In this document: in pieces, positions 35,434 to 44,130 of the stretch
Layout of the letters: every line of letters begins with the position of its first letter
Numbering within the stretch: position 1 is the first letter of the stretch
Assembly: GCA_013036995.1 (NCBI GenBank)
Contig: JAAOXG010000001.1
Location: 359,386-423,385, forward strand
Length of the DNA: 64,000 bases
Origin: Lacrimispora defluvii
GTDB lineage: Bacteria; Bacillota; Clostridia; Lachnospirales; Lachnospiraceae
Reading direction: 5' to 3'
The notes under the pieces: model-generated
What the model saw: only the letters and a program-made list of their open reading frames with translations
Database searches by the model: none
Told to the model about the DNA's origin: nothing
Program-made: the position numbers and the translations under genes

Positions 35434-36717
35434 ATGATGGAACAATCAATGCTAAATGGCCGTATGCTGACCGGAGGTGCGGGAGACAGGGATCTTTATA
35501 ATACACAGCTTTTGTATTTCACTTCATCGTCCATCAGCGAGAATGACGAGAGGATCTATATGATCTGTGACAAAGGAGGAAACCCCAATGTCATGGTCAA
35601 AGATTTACTGTCAGGTGAGGAACGGGTTCTGACTGAGAATAAAAAGGGAATTTTAAAGAGCTATGTGTATTTTGATGGTACATTCAATCAGGGGCTGGGA
35701 AAAGCCAGTGTGTGCCTGGACAGCAAAAGGGATATCGTTTACTTTATCCAGGATGATAAGATCTGCAAGGCAGATTTAACCGGTACTGTTACTGTTTTAA
35801 ATACTGTACCGGAAGGAAGAATGACCGCATTCACCCATGCCAGTTCAGATGGAAAATATCTCTGCGTTCCCATGACAGATGGCAGATGCCTGGATTTTGA
35901 TCCGGAAACGGAGGGCTCCGGACTGGATAAAAGACCAGTTTATAATATTGATGGCCGAGTTCAGGAAGAAAATTTAAACAGTTACTTATGCGTTTATGAT
36001 ACCCATACTGGCGATATGGTATATGAGAAAGTGGTAGAAAAGTGCTGGATTACCCATGTACAGTTTCACCCGCAAAATTCGGATCTGATTATGTATAATC
36101 ACGAATGGGCCTCTTTTGACTGTGGAATCCGCAGAATCTGGCTTTATGATCATAGCCTGGACACTCTGACTCCTGTTAGAAGGGAAGGAAGTGATTCTCT
36201 GGGGAGATCCGGTGGCTATTTAAGAAGCAGAAACGACTGGGTCTGCCATGAGATGTGGAGTGATGACGGAGCAAGTATTATCTATCATGGAGGCTATGCA
36301 GGAGGCCCGGCCATGGTTGGCAAATATGAGCCGGGTACAGGGAAGTACTGGGAGATTGCCCTTCCTGAAAGTTATAATGCCTATGGACATTTCACCATGG
36401 ATCATGCCGGAAATCTGGTGTGCGACGGATACTTTAAATATCCATGGGAAGTTAAAAAGATAAGAGAAAACAGTACGGATAACGGGCCGGATCCCCATAA
36501 AAAAGATGGGGAATATATCTGCCGGGTACTGGTTGACTGGGATAATGGAGAACTGAAATGGATTCCCCTTTGTAAGCATGAAAGTGACTGGCTGGGACAG
36601 GATGCCCATCCCCATCCGGTCTACAGTCACTCTGGAGACCGGATATTTTTTAACAGCTGCTGGAATCAGAAGGTAAATGTTTACTGTGTGTATTCCATGG
36701 AGCCGTTAAACCGGTAA
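35434..36717 (+). CDS. PL22-type oligogalacturonate lyase-like beta-propeller protein
   Basis: Start at ATG 35434 after GGGAGG; the frame upstream to 35392 has no site. The 427-residue cytoplasmic protein has a seven-bladed propeller pattern with the His-rich conserved motifs of oligogalacturonate lyases: HVQFHPQNSDLIMYNHEW, DWVCHEMWSDDGASIIYHGG and DAHPHPVYSHSGDRIFFNS. These His residues would bind the Mn ion used for beta-elimination of unsaturated digalacturonate from pectin. No other pectin genes are close, so the substrate is inferred from family only. Confidence 0.75.
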   Translation: MMEQSMLNGRMLTGGAGDRDLYNTQLLYFTSSSISENDERIYMICDKGGNPNVMVKDLLSGEERVLTENKKGILKSYVYFDGTFNQGLGKASVCLDSKRDIVYFIQDDKICKADLTGTVTVLNTVPEGRMTAFTHASSDGKYLCVPMTDGRCLDFDPETEGSGLDKRPVYNIDGRVQEENLNSYLCVYDTHTGDMVYEKVVEKCWITHVQFHPQNSDLIMYNHEWASFDCGIRRIWLYDHSLDTLTPVRREGSDSLGRSGGYLRSRNDWVCHEMWSDDGASIIYHGGYAGGPAMVGKYEPGTGKYWEIALPESYNAYGHFTMDHAGNLVCDGYFKYPWEVKKIRENSTDNGPDPHKKDGEYICRVLVDWDNGELKWIPLCKHESDWLGQDAHPHPVYSHSGDRIFFNSCWNQKVNVYCVYSMEPLNR

Positions 36718-36769
36718 AGGTTATAAAACAGGCATCAGATTTAGATAAAAAGAGAAAGGGGGCAGAAGG

Positions 36770-37939
36770 ATGAAATTCTTTCATTTGTCCGATTTACATA
36801 TTGGCAAACAGTTAAATGGTTACAGCCTGAAAGAAAATCAGGAGGCTGTACTAAACCAGATAGTTAATTATGCAGTTACCGAAAAACCAGATGTAATATT
36901 AATCTGCGGTGATATCTATGATAAGACAGCTCCTTCGGCAGAAGCTTACACCCTGTTTGGGGGATTTTTAAATGCCCTTTCCATGATTCAGCCGCAGCCT
37001 TCCGTGCTCATAATTGCAGGAAACCACGATTCTCCGGAACGTCTTTCCTATGCAGGTTCCTTTCTGGAGAAGCATTCCATCCATTTGTCGGTGATGCCGC
37101 CCCAAAATCAGGACGAATACTTAAAAAAGGTGGTGCTATCCGATCAATATGGTCCGGTTAATTTCTATCTGCTGCCTTTTTTAAAGCCTGGTTACGTGAG
37201 AAATTTATTTCCCGACAGTCAGCCGGAAGGATATGAAAATGCCATTAAAGAGGTTCTGGCAAGAGAAGCCATAGACACCAGGGAGCGGAATGTTCTTTTG
37301 TCCCATCAGTTCTATACTGGAGGAAGCACAGACCCGGAAACCTGTGAATCGGAACAGGCGGTCATAATTGCAGGCGGTCTGGATCGGGTAAATGTTTCTG
37401 TGCTTCCTCCCTTTGACTATGTGGCACTGGGGCATCTTCACGGTCCCCAAAAGGTTTCAACAGACTGGATCCGTTACTGCGGGACTCCGTTTAAATATTC
37501 CATCAGTGAGGAACACCACAGAAAAGGAATCACTGTCATAGAAATGGGAGCAAAGGGGGAATTACCTGCTTTAGAAGTTCTTCCTCTTGGCGGAATTCAG
37601 GATGTAAGGCGTGAGAGAGGAACACTAAAGGAGGTTCTAAGCCGCGCAAATGAGAAAAACCGGCATGATTTTGTCAGTGTTACGCTGACCGATGAGGATG
37701 AGCCATACCGGATCAGGGAACAGTTAAAGGAAGTTTATGATTATCTGCTGGAACTGAAAGTGGATAATGTGCGCACCAGGGAAAAGATGATGGAGGAAGA
37801 GGAGCGTGTATCTGTATTAAATCCACTGGAAGCTTTCCAGCAGTTTTATAAGGCTGTAAGCGGGGAAGAGATGACGAAGGAAGCTTATGGGGCCATGGAA
37901 AAAATTGTGCAGGAAGCAAAGGAGGAGGAAGGATTATGA
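36770..37939 (+). CDS. sbcD: exonuclease SbcCD, nuclease subunit SbcD
   Basis: A 389-residue Mre11-type nuclease, ATG 36770 after AAAGGGGG. Phosphoesterase motifs are HLSDLHIGKQL, LICGDIYDKTAP, IAGNHDSPERL, LSHQFYTGG and YVALGHLHGPQ, giving the complete two-metal site. The C-terminal domain is the SbcD-type capping region. Its stop overlaps the sbcC start by 4 bp. With SbcC it opens hairpins and protein-blocked DNA ends. Confidence 0.95.
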   Translation: MKFFHLSDLHIGKQLNGYSLKENQEAVLNQIVNYAVTEKPDVILICGDIYDKTAPSAEAYTLFGGFLNALSMIQPQPSVLIIAGNHDSPERLSYAGSFLEKHSIHLSVMPPQNQDEYLKKVVLSDQYGPVNFYLLPFLKPGYVRNLFPDSQPEGYENAIKEVLAREAIDTRERNVLLSHQFYTGGSTDPETCESEQAVIIAGGLDRVNVSVLPPFDYVALGHLHGPQKVSTDWIRYCGTPFKYSISEEHHRKGITVIEMGAKGELPALEVLPLGGIQDVRRERGTLKEVLSRANEKNRHDFVSVTLTDEDEPYRIREQLKEVYDYLLELKVDNVRTREKMMEEEERVSVLNPLEAFQQFYKAVSGEEMTKEAYGAMEKIVQEAKEEEGL

Positions 37940-40900
37940 AACCGCTGAAACTGACCATGTCGGCATTCGGCTCCTACAAAGATCTGGAAACGGTGGATTT
38001 TCAGATTGCAGGTCATGGGATATTTCTCATTACGGGAGACACCGGCTCTGGAAAAACTACAATTTTTGATGCTCTTTCCTATGCTCTTTTTGGAGAAACC
38101 AGCGGACAGAGACGAGAACCCTCTATGATGCGCAGTCAGTATGCAGATGATGACAGGGAGACTTTCGTTACCTTCCGCTTTTTAGAACAGGGGGAAACCT
38201 ATGAAATTACAAGAAGTCCTTCCTATTTAAGAAGCAGTAAGAGGAAAAACAAAGACGGAGAGTATACAAAAATCTCAGTTCCTGCAAAAGCTTCCCTGAT
38301 TCTACCTACCGGACTTGAATTTGCCGGAAATATCCGGGATATTAACCAGAAGATAGAAGAGATTATAGGAGTGGATTTAAGTCAGTTTTCCCAGATTGCA
38401 ATGATTGCACAGGGAGACTATTTAAAGCTTCTTCTGGCCACTTCCAAAGAAAGAAAAGAAATTTTTACCAGAATTTTCAATACGGGAATTTACAGCCGGA
38501 TTCAGTATAAGTTAAAGGAAAAAAATAATTTCTATGGAGGAAAGCTGGAGGACAACAGGAAGCTTTGCGCTCATGAGACTGAAAACCTGGAGCTTTTGCA
38601 TGACAGCATACATAAAGAAGAGTGGTTTCAGCTGCTGGAATTTCCAGAGACGAAAATTGAGGAGATCATAAACCAGGTATCTGTTCTTCTTGATGAAATC
38701 TACGGAAAAGAAAAGCAGTTTTTAGAGGAGAGGGAAAAAAACAGTGAAACTCTTTCCGGCGTGGAACGTAAACGAAATCAGGCTATAGAACAGAACCGGC
38801 TGTTTGATAAATTAAATGAGGCAGCTGACCGCATGGAGGCACTGAGACTTCAGAGTGAAGGCTGGGAGCTGAAAAGAGAACGCCTTGCCAAAGGGGAACG
38901 GGCAGAAAAAGCATATACGGCAGAGATGCAGTATAAGGACAGAAAAAACGACTGGGAAGCAGCCGGGAAACGGGAAGCAGAGCTTGAGGAAGATCTTAAA
39001 AAGGCAGGGGAAATACTTGCCATAGTAAAGAAAGCTGCGGCGGAAAGCCAGGAAGCATCAGAAAAAGAAGTTCCAAAGCTTACTATTTTATTAGACAGGC
39101 TTAATTCTTCCATGCCTCTGTACCAGGACTGGAAGAAGATGGAAGAGCTATGCCGGATCAAAAAAAGTGTTGAGGAGGAATCCAGGAAACGGTTTTTGGA
39201 AGCAGAAAAAGAACTGGAAAGGGTAAGCTTTCGCTTAAAAGAATATGAAAAAAGGCAGGAGTCTCTGACCGCAGCTGCTGCAAAACTTTCTGACTTAAAG
39301 GAACTTACAGGCCAGTATACGAGAAAGGAAGAAGCTTTAAAGAACCTTCTGCAGGCATTAAAACAGTACAGGGAAGTTCAGCTGGAAGTATCCCGATTAA
39401 GGCTTTCTGAGAAGGAGGCACAGACTGAATACGAAGAAGCACAGTCCAGGTATGACATTCTCTATCAAAGCTTTTTTGAACATCAGGCAGGCCTGCTGGC
39501 AAAGGATTTAATTGAAGGGACAGCGTGTCCTGTATGTGGCTCCATACACCACCCACAGAAAGCGAAGTTTTATGATGACAGCATCACGGCTGAAATGGTA
39601 GATGAAGCCAGGATTAAGAGAGATCAGGCAAATGAACGACGATCTGAAGCAGCACTTCTTACCATACGAAGATATGAAAGCTGCCGGCACCAGGAAGAAT
39701 GGATTAAGAAAGAAGCCAGTTTATGGTTTGATCCATGCATTGATTTGGAATTAATGGAGGAGCGTTTCTTACTGGAAGAGAAGGAAACAAAAGACCTGTT
39801 AATGAAGGCACGGGAGGAAGAAAAGAAAGCGAAAGAAGCAGAAGCCGGTTTAAAGGAACTGATTGAAAACAGACAGACAGATGCGCTTCGTATGGCAGAA
39901 CTGGAGCAGATAAGAGAGAAGCTTAGGAGTGAGTGGCAGGATAAGAAAGTGGAGAATTCTGCTTTATTTGCACAGCGGGAACAATTAGAAAAGAATCTTC
40001 CTTACCCAGATGAGAAGCAGGCCAGAACTCAGCTGGAACAATTAAAAAACAGGAAAGAACTCCTTCTATCCCAGGAGAAACAGGCAAATGAAAAGTTTCT
40101 TCGGTTATCAGAAGAGGAACAGGAGAAAAGAGGCCGTCTTGCTTCATTAAAAGAGAACAGAGAGACCCTTCTAAGAGCGCAGGAAAGTTCAAAAGTAGCT
40201 TATGATTACCTGCTTCACGAACTGGGATTTTCTGATGAAACAGACTATCAGAAGGCAAAGATGTCTTCGGAACAGCGGACAGCCTGGCAGCAGGAAATAC
40301 GCGGCTATGAGGAGGCGTGTCTCACTGCCAGGACAATTTATAACCAGTACAAAGAAGAGACAAAAGGCCGGGAAAGAATCGATACATCACACTGGGAGGA
40401 AGAGGCTGTAGTCTTAAGGGAAGAACAAAAACTACTCCAGTTAAAATTGGCAGAAATAGCAGGGATCAAAAGCCGTACAGAGCGGACAGAGAGTAATTTA
40501 AAAAAGCTTTTTAAGGAACGGAAAGAACTTGAAAAGCAATACCAGCTGTATCACAGTTTAAACCAGACAGCCAATGGAAAGCTATCCGTCAGTCTGGATT
40601 TTCAGACTTATGTGCAGCGTCAGTATTTTAATCAGATGGTTTATGCTGCCAATAAGCGGTTAAAGATCATGACTGACGGTCAGTTTCTTTTACAATGCCG
40701 GGATTTAAATGCTTTAGGAAAACAGGGTGAGGTTGGACTGGATCTTGATGTGTACAGCCTGGCAACCGGACAGGTACGGGATGTGAAAACTTTGTCAGGA
40801 GGAGAATCATTTATGGCAGCTCTTGCAATGGCTTTAGGAATGGCGGATATTATTCAGAGAACGGCAGGAAATTTGCGGATGGATGCCATGTTTATTGATG

Positions 40901-41100
40901 AAGGTTTCGGATCTTTAGATGAGGAATCCAGATTAAGAGCCGTGCGGATCCTTCTGGAACTGGCGGGAGAACACAGGCTGATTGGGATTATCTCTCATGT
41001 AAGTGAACTGAAAGAACAGATTGATAAGAAGCTGTTGGTTTCGAAGAATGAGAGCGGCAGCACAATCCGGTGGGATTTTGATCACGTAATATCCATCTGA
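37936..41100 (+). CDS. sbcC: exonuclease SbcCD, ATPase subunit SbcC
   Basis: A 1054-residue Rad50-type SMC-like ATPase. N-terminal Walker A is GDTGSGKTTIFDALSYALFG; long coiled coils flank a zinc hook GTACPVCGSIHHPQ near residue 530; the C-terminal half has the signature motif LSGGESFMAALAMALG and Walker B MFIDEGFGSLDEES, ending in a D-loop and ISHVSELK. Length is normal. ATG overlaps the sbcD stop. Confidence 0.95.
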   Translation: MKPLKLTMSAFGSYKDLETVDFQIAGHGIFLITGDTGSGKTTIFDALSYALFGETSGQRREPSMMRSQYADDDRETFVTFRFLEQGETYEITRSPSYLRSSKRKNKDGEYTKISVPAKASLILPTGLEFAGNIRDINQKIEEIIGVDLSQFSQIAMIAQGDYLKLLLATSKERKEIFTRIFNTGIYSRIQYKLKEKNNFYGGKLEDNRKLCAHETENLELLHDSIHKEEWFQLLEFPETKIEEIINQVSVLLDEIYGKEKQFLEEREKNSETLSGVERKRNQAIEQNRLFDKLNEAADRMEALRLQSEGWELKRERLAKGERAEKAYTAEMQYKDRKNDWEAAGKREAELEEDLKKAGEILAIVKKAAAESQEASEKEVPKLTILLDRLNSSMPLYQDWKKMEELCRIKKSVEEESRKRFLEAEKELERVSFRLKEYEKRQESLTAAAAKLSDLKELTGQYTRKEEALKNLLQALKQYREVQLEVSRLRLSEKEAQTEYEEAQSRYDILYQSFFEHQAGLLAKDLIEGTACPVCGSIHHPQKAKFYDDSITAEMVDEARIKRDQANERRSEAALLTIRRYESCRHQEEWIKKEASLWFDPCIDLELMEERFLLEEKETKDLLMKAREEEKKAKEAEAGLKELIENRQTDALRMAELEQIREKLRSEWQDKKVENSALFAQREQLEKNLPYPDEKQARTQLEQLKNRKELLLSQEKQANEKFLRLSEEEQEKRGRLASLKENRETLLRAQESSKVAYDYLLHELGFSDETDYQKAKMSSEQRTAWQQEIRGYEEACLTARTIYNQYKEETKGRERIDTSHWEEEAVVLREEQKLLQLKLAEIAGIKSRTERTESNLKKLFKERKELEKQYQLYHSLNQTANGKLSVSLDFQTYVQRQYFNQMVYAANKRLKIMTDGQFLLQCRDLNALGKQGEVGLDLDVYSLATGQVRDVKTLSGGESFMAALAMALGMADIIQRTAGNLRMDAMFIDEGFGSLDEESRLRAVRILLELAGEHRLIGIISHVSELKEQIDKKLLVSKNESGSTIRWDFDHVISI

Positions 41101-41110
41101 TAAGTGTTGG

Positions 41111-41156
41111 AAGCGGGAGACTGGAATCAATAACGATCCGTTTTCCCGCTTTTTTA
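41111..41156 (+). terminator. terminator after sbcC
   Basis: AAGCGGGA (41111-41118) pairs with TCCCGCTT (41144-41151), followed by six T. It ends just before the convergent XRE gene. Confidence 0.82.
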
Positions 41157-41161
41157 TGCCG

Positions 41162-41491
41162 TTAATTTTTCAATTTTTTTTGACCCTCTAAAAGAAGGTT
41201 AAATAGATTTTCAAAGTCCTGGTCATTTAATGGCGTCAGTTCTGAAATCAGTTTATGAAGCAGGAGAGGATTTGCATTCTCTTCATCAAAAAACTCCCAT
41301 GGTGATATCCCGAAAAATTCACAGATTAATAAAATGTGTTCCATAGACGGTGTGGTGTATTTTGATTCTATATCGCTGATGTAATTATCCGTCTGTCCCA
41401 GCAAAAGACTCATTTCAGTGGCAGATATCCCCTTTTTTGTCCGAAGCTGTTTAAGCCTTATCGGTATGTAACTTTCATCCATTCGTATCAT
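41162..41491 (-). CDS. XRE-family transcription regulator
   Basis: A 109-residue protein with an N-terminal lambda-repressor-type helix-turn-helix (IRLKQLRTKKGISATEMSLLLGQTDNYISDIES) at about residues 10-65, and a short C-terminal tail rich in Leu. The ATG could be 41491 (MIRMDESYIP) or M4 at 41482; AGGAGAATG just upstream supports the former region. It is divergent from the sensor kinase at 41674 with a 180-bp AT-rich gap, so it may regulate that gene or itself. Confidence 0.82.
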   Translation of the reverse strand: MIRMDESYIPIRLKQLRTKKGISATEMSLLLGQTDNYISDIESKYTTPSMEHILLICEFFGISPWEFFDEENANPLLLHKLISELTPLNDQDFENLFNLLLEGQKKLKN

Positions 41492-41673
41492 TCTCCTTCC
41501 TAAAACTCAATATTACAATTATAAAAGACGATTGGTCATGATTCAATAGATAAAAGACATTATTTTATATTCATGATTTCTTGTAACTATATAACCAGGT
41601 AAACAAGAAGGTAATTGTCTATTTCCAATTCAAATGTTATGATTAGTTTATCTACAAGAAGGAGTGAACATAA

Positions 41674-43377
41674 ATGGACATGGTCAGGTTACTATTTACC
41701 CTATTGCTTTTATCCTCGGTTATCTGCGCCCTTCTGCTGATTAGATATGCAAGCAGGCGATGCAGTATGCCGGGTGCCGGATTCTTTATCCTGCTGCTTG
41801 AGGCTACCGTTATCAGTAATATTTCTTACATGTCAGAAATCAATTCACTAACCCTGTCTGCGGCATTGTTCTGGTTCTATATCCAGCATCTCTCCATGCC
41901 TTTACAGCATTATTTTTGGATGATGCTGAGCCTTGAATATTCGGAAGTACCGAAAGGGATTGTCCGAAAGGCTAAATACATGGGAATGTTTCACCCTGCC
42001 TTATATTATCTTGTTTTTTTTACCAATCACCTCCATCATCAGTACATATCATCTTACAATTTTGTAAGCAACGGTCACTTTTGGGTCATCCTTTCCACAA
42101 AAGAACCGTTATACATGCTGATGGTGGCATCCGGGACACTGATCGGAGCCATATCCATGTTCTTTTATATCTGGGGGCTGATGCGATCTCCCCGGCTTCA
42201 CCGGTACGGTTATTTTATAATGATGATAGCTTCTGTCATACCATGGATAACGGTATACCTGATTGCAACAAATACGAATTATCTGGGCATTGACTATTTT
42301 CCAGTAGTTTCCATTATCTCTGGCATTCTATATATGCTGGGGATTTTCAAATTCCGCATCTTTGATACCATACCCATTGCAACTGCAATCGTATTCAGGC
42401 GATCAAAGGAAGGCGTTATTATTGTTGACCTGGCTGACCAGATTGTTGATGCCAATGACTCTATCACAAAACTTTATCCCGATCTAAAGGATCGGCTTCA
42501 TCATTATACCCTCCGTCTGTTTACAAAAAACCACCCGGAATTGAGTGGCATATATGGGGAGAGTCCGGTATTTACTTACAGCCTGACGGATGAAAGCACA
42601 GAGAGACACTACCAGGCAGAGGTAACCAAGGTCATGATCGATGATGCTCTTGAAATAGGAAAGGTTCTTACCATCACAGATATCACCTTGTTTGTAGAAA
42701 AACAAAAGAGTCTGGAAAACATTGCCTTAAAGGCCATTGATCAGGCAGAAACCAGCGAGCTTTCTTTTTTACAGGCCCAGATCAAGCCTCATTTTCTTAA
42801 CAATACGCTCAGCGTCATAGGCTCCATGATCACAAGAAATCCTAAAGAGGCAAAAACGCTCATTGCCGAGTTGGGGGAGCATCTTGCAAATTGCTATTAT
42901 TTTGACAGCAATTCCCCCATGGTTCTGTTGGAAAAGGAACTGGAAAGCGTCCATACCTATGTATCTATCGAAAAGGCACGATTCCGGGAACGGCTTTGTT
43001 TTCATATGGAGTATGGTCCTGTTCCTTCTATCTATATTCCAAGACTGGTGCTTCAGCCGTTGGTGGAAAATGCCCTTCGTCATGGTATTCTAAAAAAAGC
43101 CGGTATGGGAAACGTCTGGCTTACCATCCGTGCAGAAGGTAACGGGTTCCGGTTCGAGGTCAGGGACGATGGAGTGGGAATAAGCGAAGAAAAACTTAAT
43201 ACATTGCTCTCTGGTATAGATGCCCATCATAGCATCGGTCTGTCCAACATCCACAGACGGCTGCTGAAGCATTATGGACAGGGGCTTACAATTACCAGCG
43301 AGCCGGGATCCGGAACAAAGGTCGTTTTCTTTATATATGAAACAACTTTTTCAGAAAGGGGGCTGCATAATGATTAA
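41674..43377 (+). CDS. sensor histidine kinase, 7TM N-terminus with LytS/YesM-type kinase core
   Basis: A 567-residue protein, ATG 41674 after AGAAGGAG. About residues 1-230 form seven hydrophobic segments of the histidine kinase 7TM type, with HHQYISSYNFVSNGHFW between two of them. A PAS-like region (RRSKEGVIIVDLADQIVDAND) follows. The kinase core is of the His_kinase family: LQAQIKPHFLNNTLSVIGSM carries the phosphorylated His, and HATPase motifs are PLVENALRHGI, VRDDGVGIS and GIGLSNI-like IGLSNIHRRL. Overlaps the response regulator start by 8 bp. Extracellular signal unknown. Confidence 0.9.
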   Translation: MDMVRLLFTLLLLSSVICALLLIRYASRRCSMPGAGFFILLLEATVISNISYMSEINSLTLSAALFWFYIQHLSMPLQHYFWMMLSLEYSEVPKGIVRKAKYMGMFHPALYYLVFFTNHLHHQYISSYNFVSNGHFWVILSTKEPLYMLMVASGTLIGAISMFFYIWGLMRSPRLHRYGYFIMMIASVIPWITVYLIATNTNYLGIDYFPVVSIISGILYMLGIFKFRIFDTIPIATAIVFRRSKEGVIIVDLADQIVDANDSITKLYPDLKDRLHHYTLRLFTKNHPELSGIYGESPVFTYSLTDESTERHYQAEVTKVMIDDALEIGKVLTITDITLFVEKQKSLENIALKAIDQAETSELSFLQAQIKPHFLNNTLSVIGSMITRNPKEAKTLIAELGEHLANCYYFDSNSPMVLLEKELESVHTYVSIEKARFRERLCFHMEYGPVPSIYIPRLVLQPLVENALRHGILKKAGMGNVWLTIRAEGNGFRFEVRDDGVGISEEKLNTLLSGIDAHHSIGLSNIHRRLLKHYGQGLTITSEPGSGTKVVFFIYETTFSERGLHND

Positions 43378-44011
43378 GACAATAGTCCTGGATGATGAAT
43401 GGTACAACCTTGAGGAGGTCTGTGAACTAGTTGAGAAAACCGGTTTTATGCAGGTATCAGGAAAATATATGAATCCCATTCAAGCGTTAGAGGATGCTGC
43501 CTCCCTCTCCCCACAGGTGGCATTTATCGATATTGAAATGCCTGAGATGGATGGTTTAAGCTTTGCAGAAAAGCTGCTTGAAATTCAACCAGAAGTTATG
43601 GTTGTTTTTGTAACAGGATGGAATCATTACGCCGTAAAGGCATTTGAACTGAACGCTTTGGATTATGTAATGAAGCCAATAAAGGAAGAACGGTTTTTAA
43701 AGCTTGCAGAAAAGATACATACTGAAATCATACGGAAAGAACAGCTTTCCTATGCAGAGCTTATTCTTTCCCTCTATGGAAAACCACAGATTTCCCCTGT
43801 AATAAAGCGATTACCGGATATTTCATTAAATGAGCGGGAAACACAGGTACTGACTCTGCTGTCAGAGGGGTTAACTCAGCGCGAAATTGCGGAAAGATTG
43901 TATCTCTCCGTCTCCTCTGTTAAAAAATATCTGTCCAGCATTTATTCAAAGCTTAGTGTTAACAACAAACTCAGTGCCGTACAAAAAGCAAGGGAGTCAA
44001 ATATTTTATAA
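43370..44011 (+). CDS. response regulator with LuxR/NarL-type DNA-binding domain
   Basis: Start at ATG 43370 (MIKTIVLDDEWYNLEE) after AAAGGGGG; the frame from 43274 lies inside the kinase gene. The 213-residue product has a receiver of the type usually joined to LytTR or AraC outputs (VAFIDIEMPEMDGLSF, VFVTGWNHYAVKAFELNALDYVMKPI). The output, however, is a LuxR helix-turn-helix: LNERETQVLTLLSEGLTQREIAERL followed by SVSSVKKYLSSIYSKL. Partner of the overlapping kinase; the surface protein gene 120 bp downstream is a likely target. Confidence 0.9.
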   Translation: MIKTIVLDDEWYNLEEVCELVEKTGFMQVSGKYMNPIQALEDAASLSPQVAFIDIEMPEMDGLSFAEKLLEIQPEVMVVFVTGWNHYAVKAFELNALDYVMKPIKEERFLKLAEKIHTEIIRKEQLSYAELILSLYGKPQISPVIKRLPDISLNERETQVLTLLSEGLTQREIAERLYLSVSSVKKYLSSIYSKLSVNNKLSAVQKARESNIL

Positions 44012-44130
44012 TTCCGAAAAAGTAGCCATTTAGCCACTGGTACAGAATCAGAAATACTCTTATGATAACATTAGGTAATTTTACCAATTTTAGGAGTGAC
44101 CCGGTTGGGACAGTAAAAAAGGAGCTGGCT

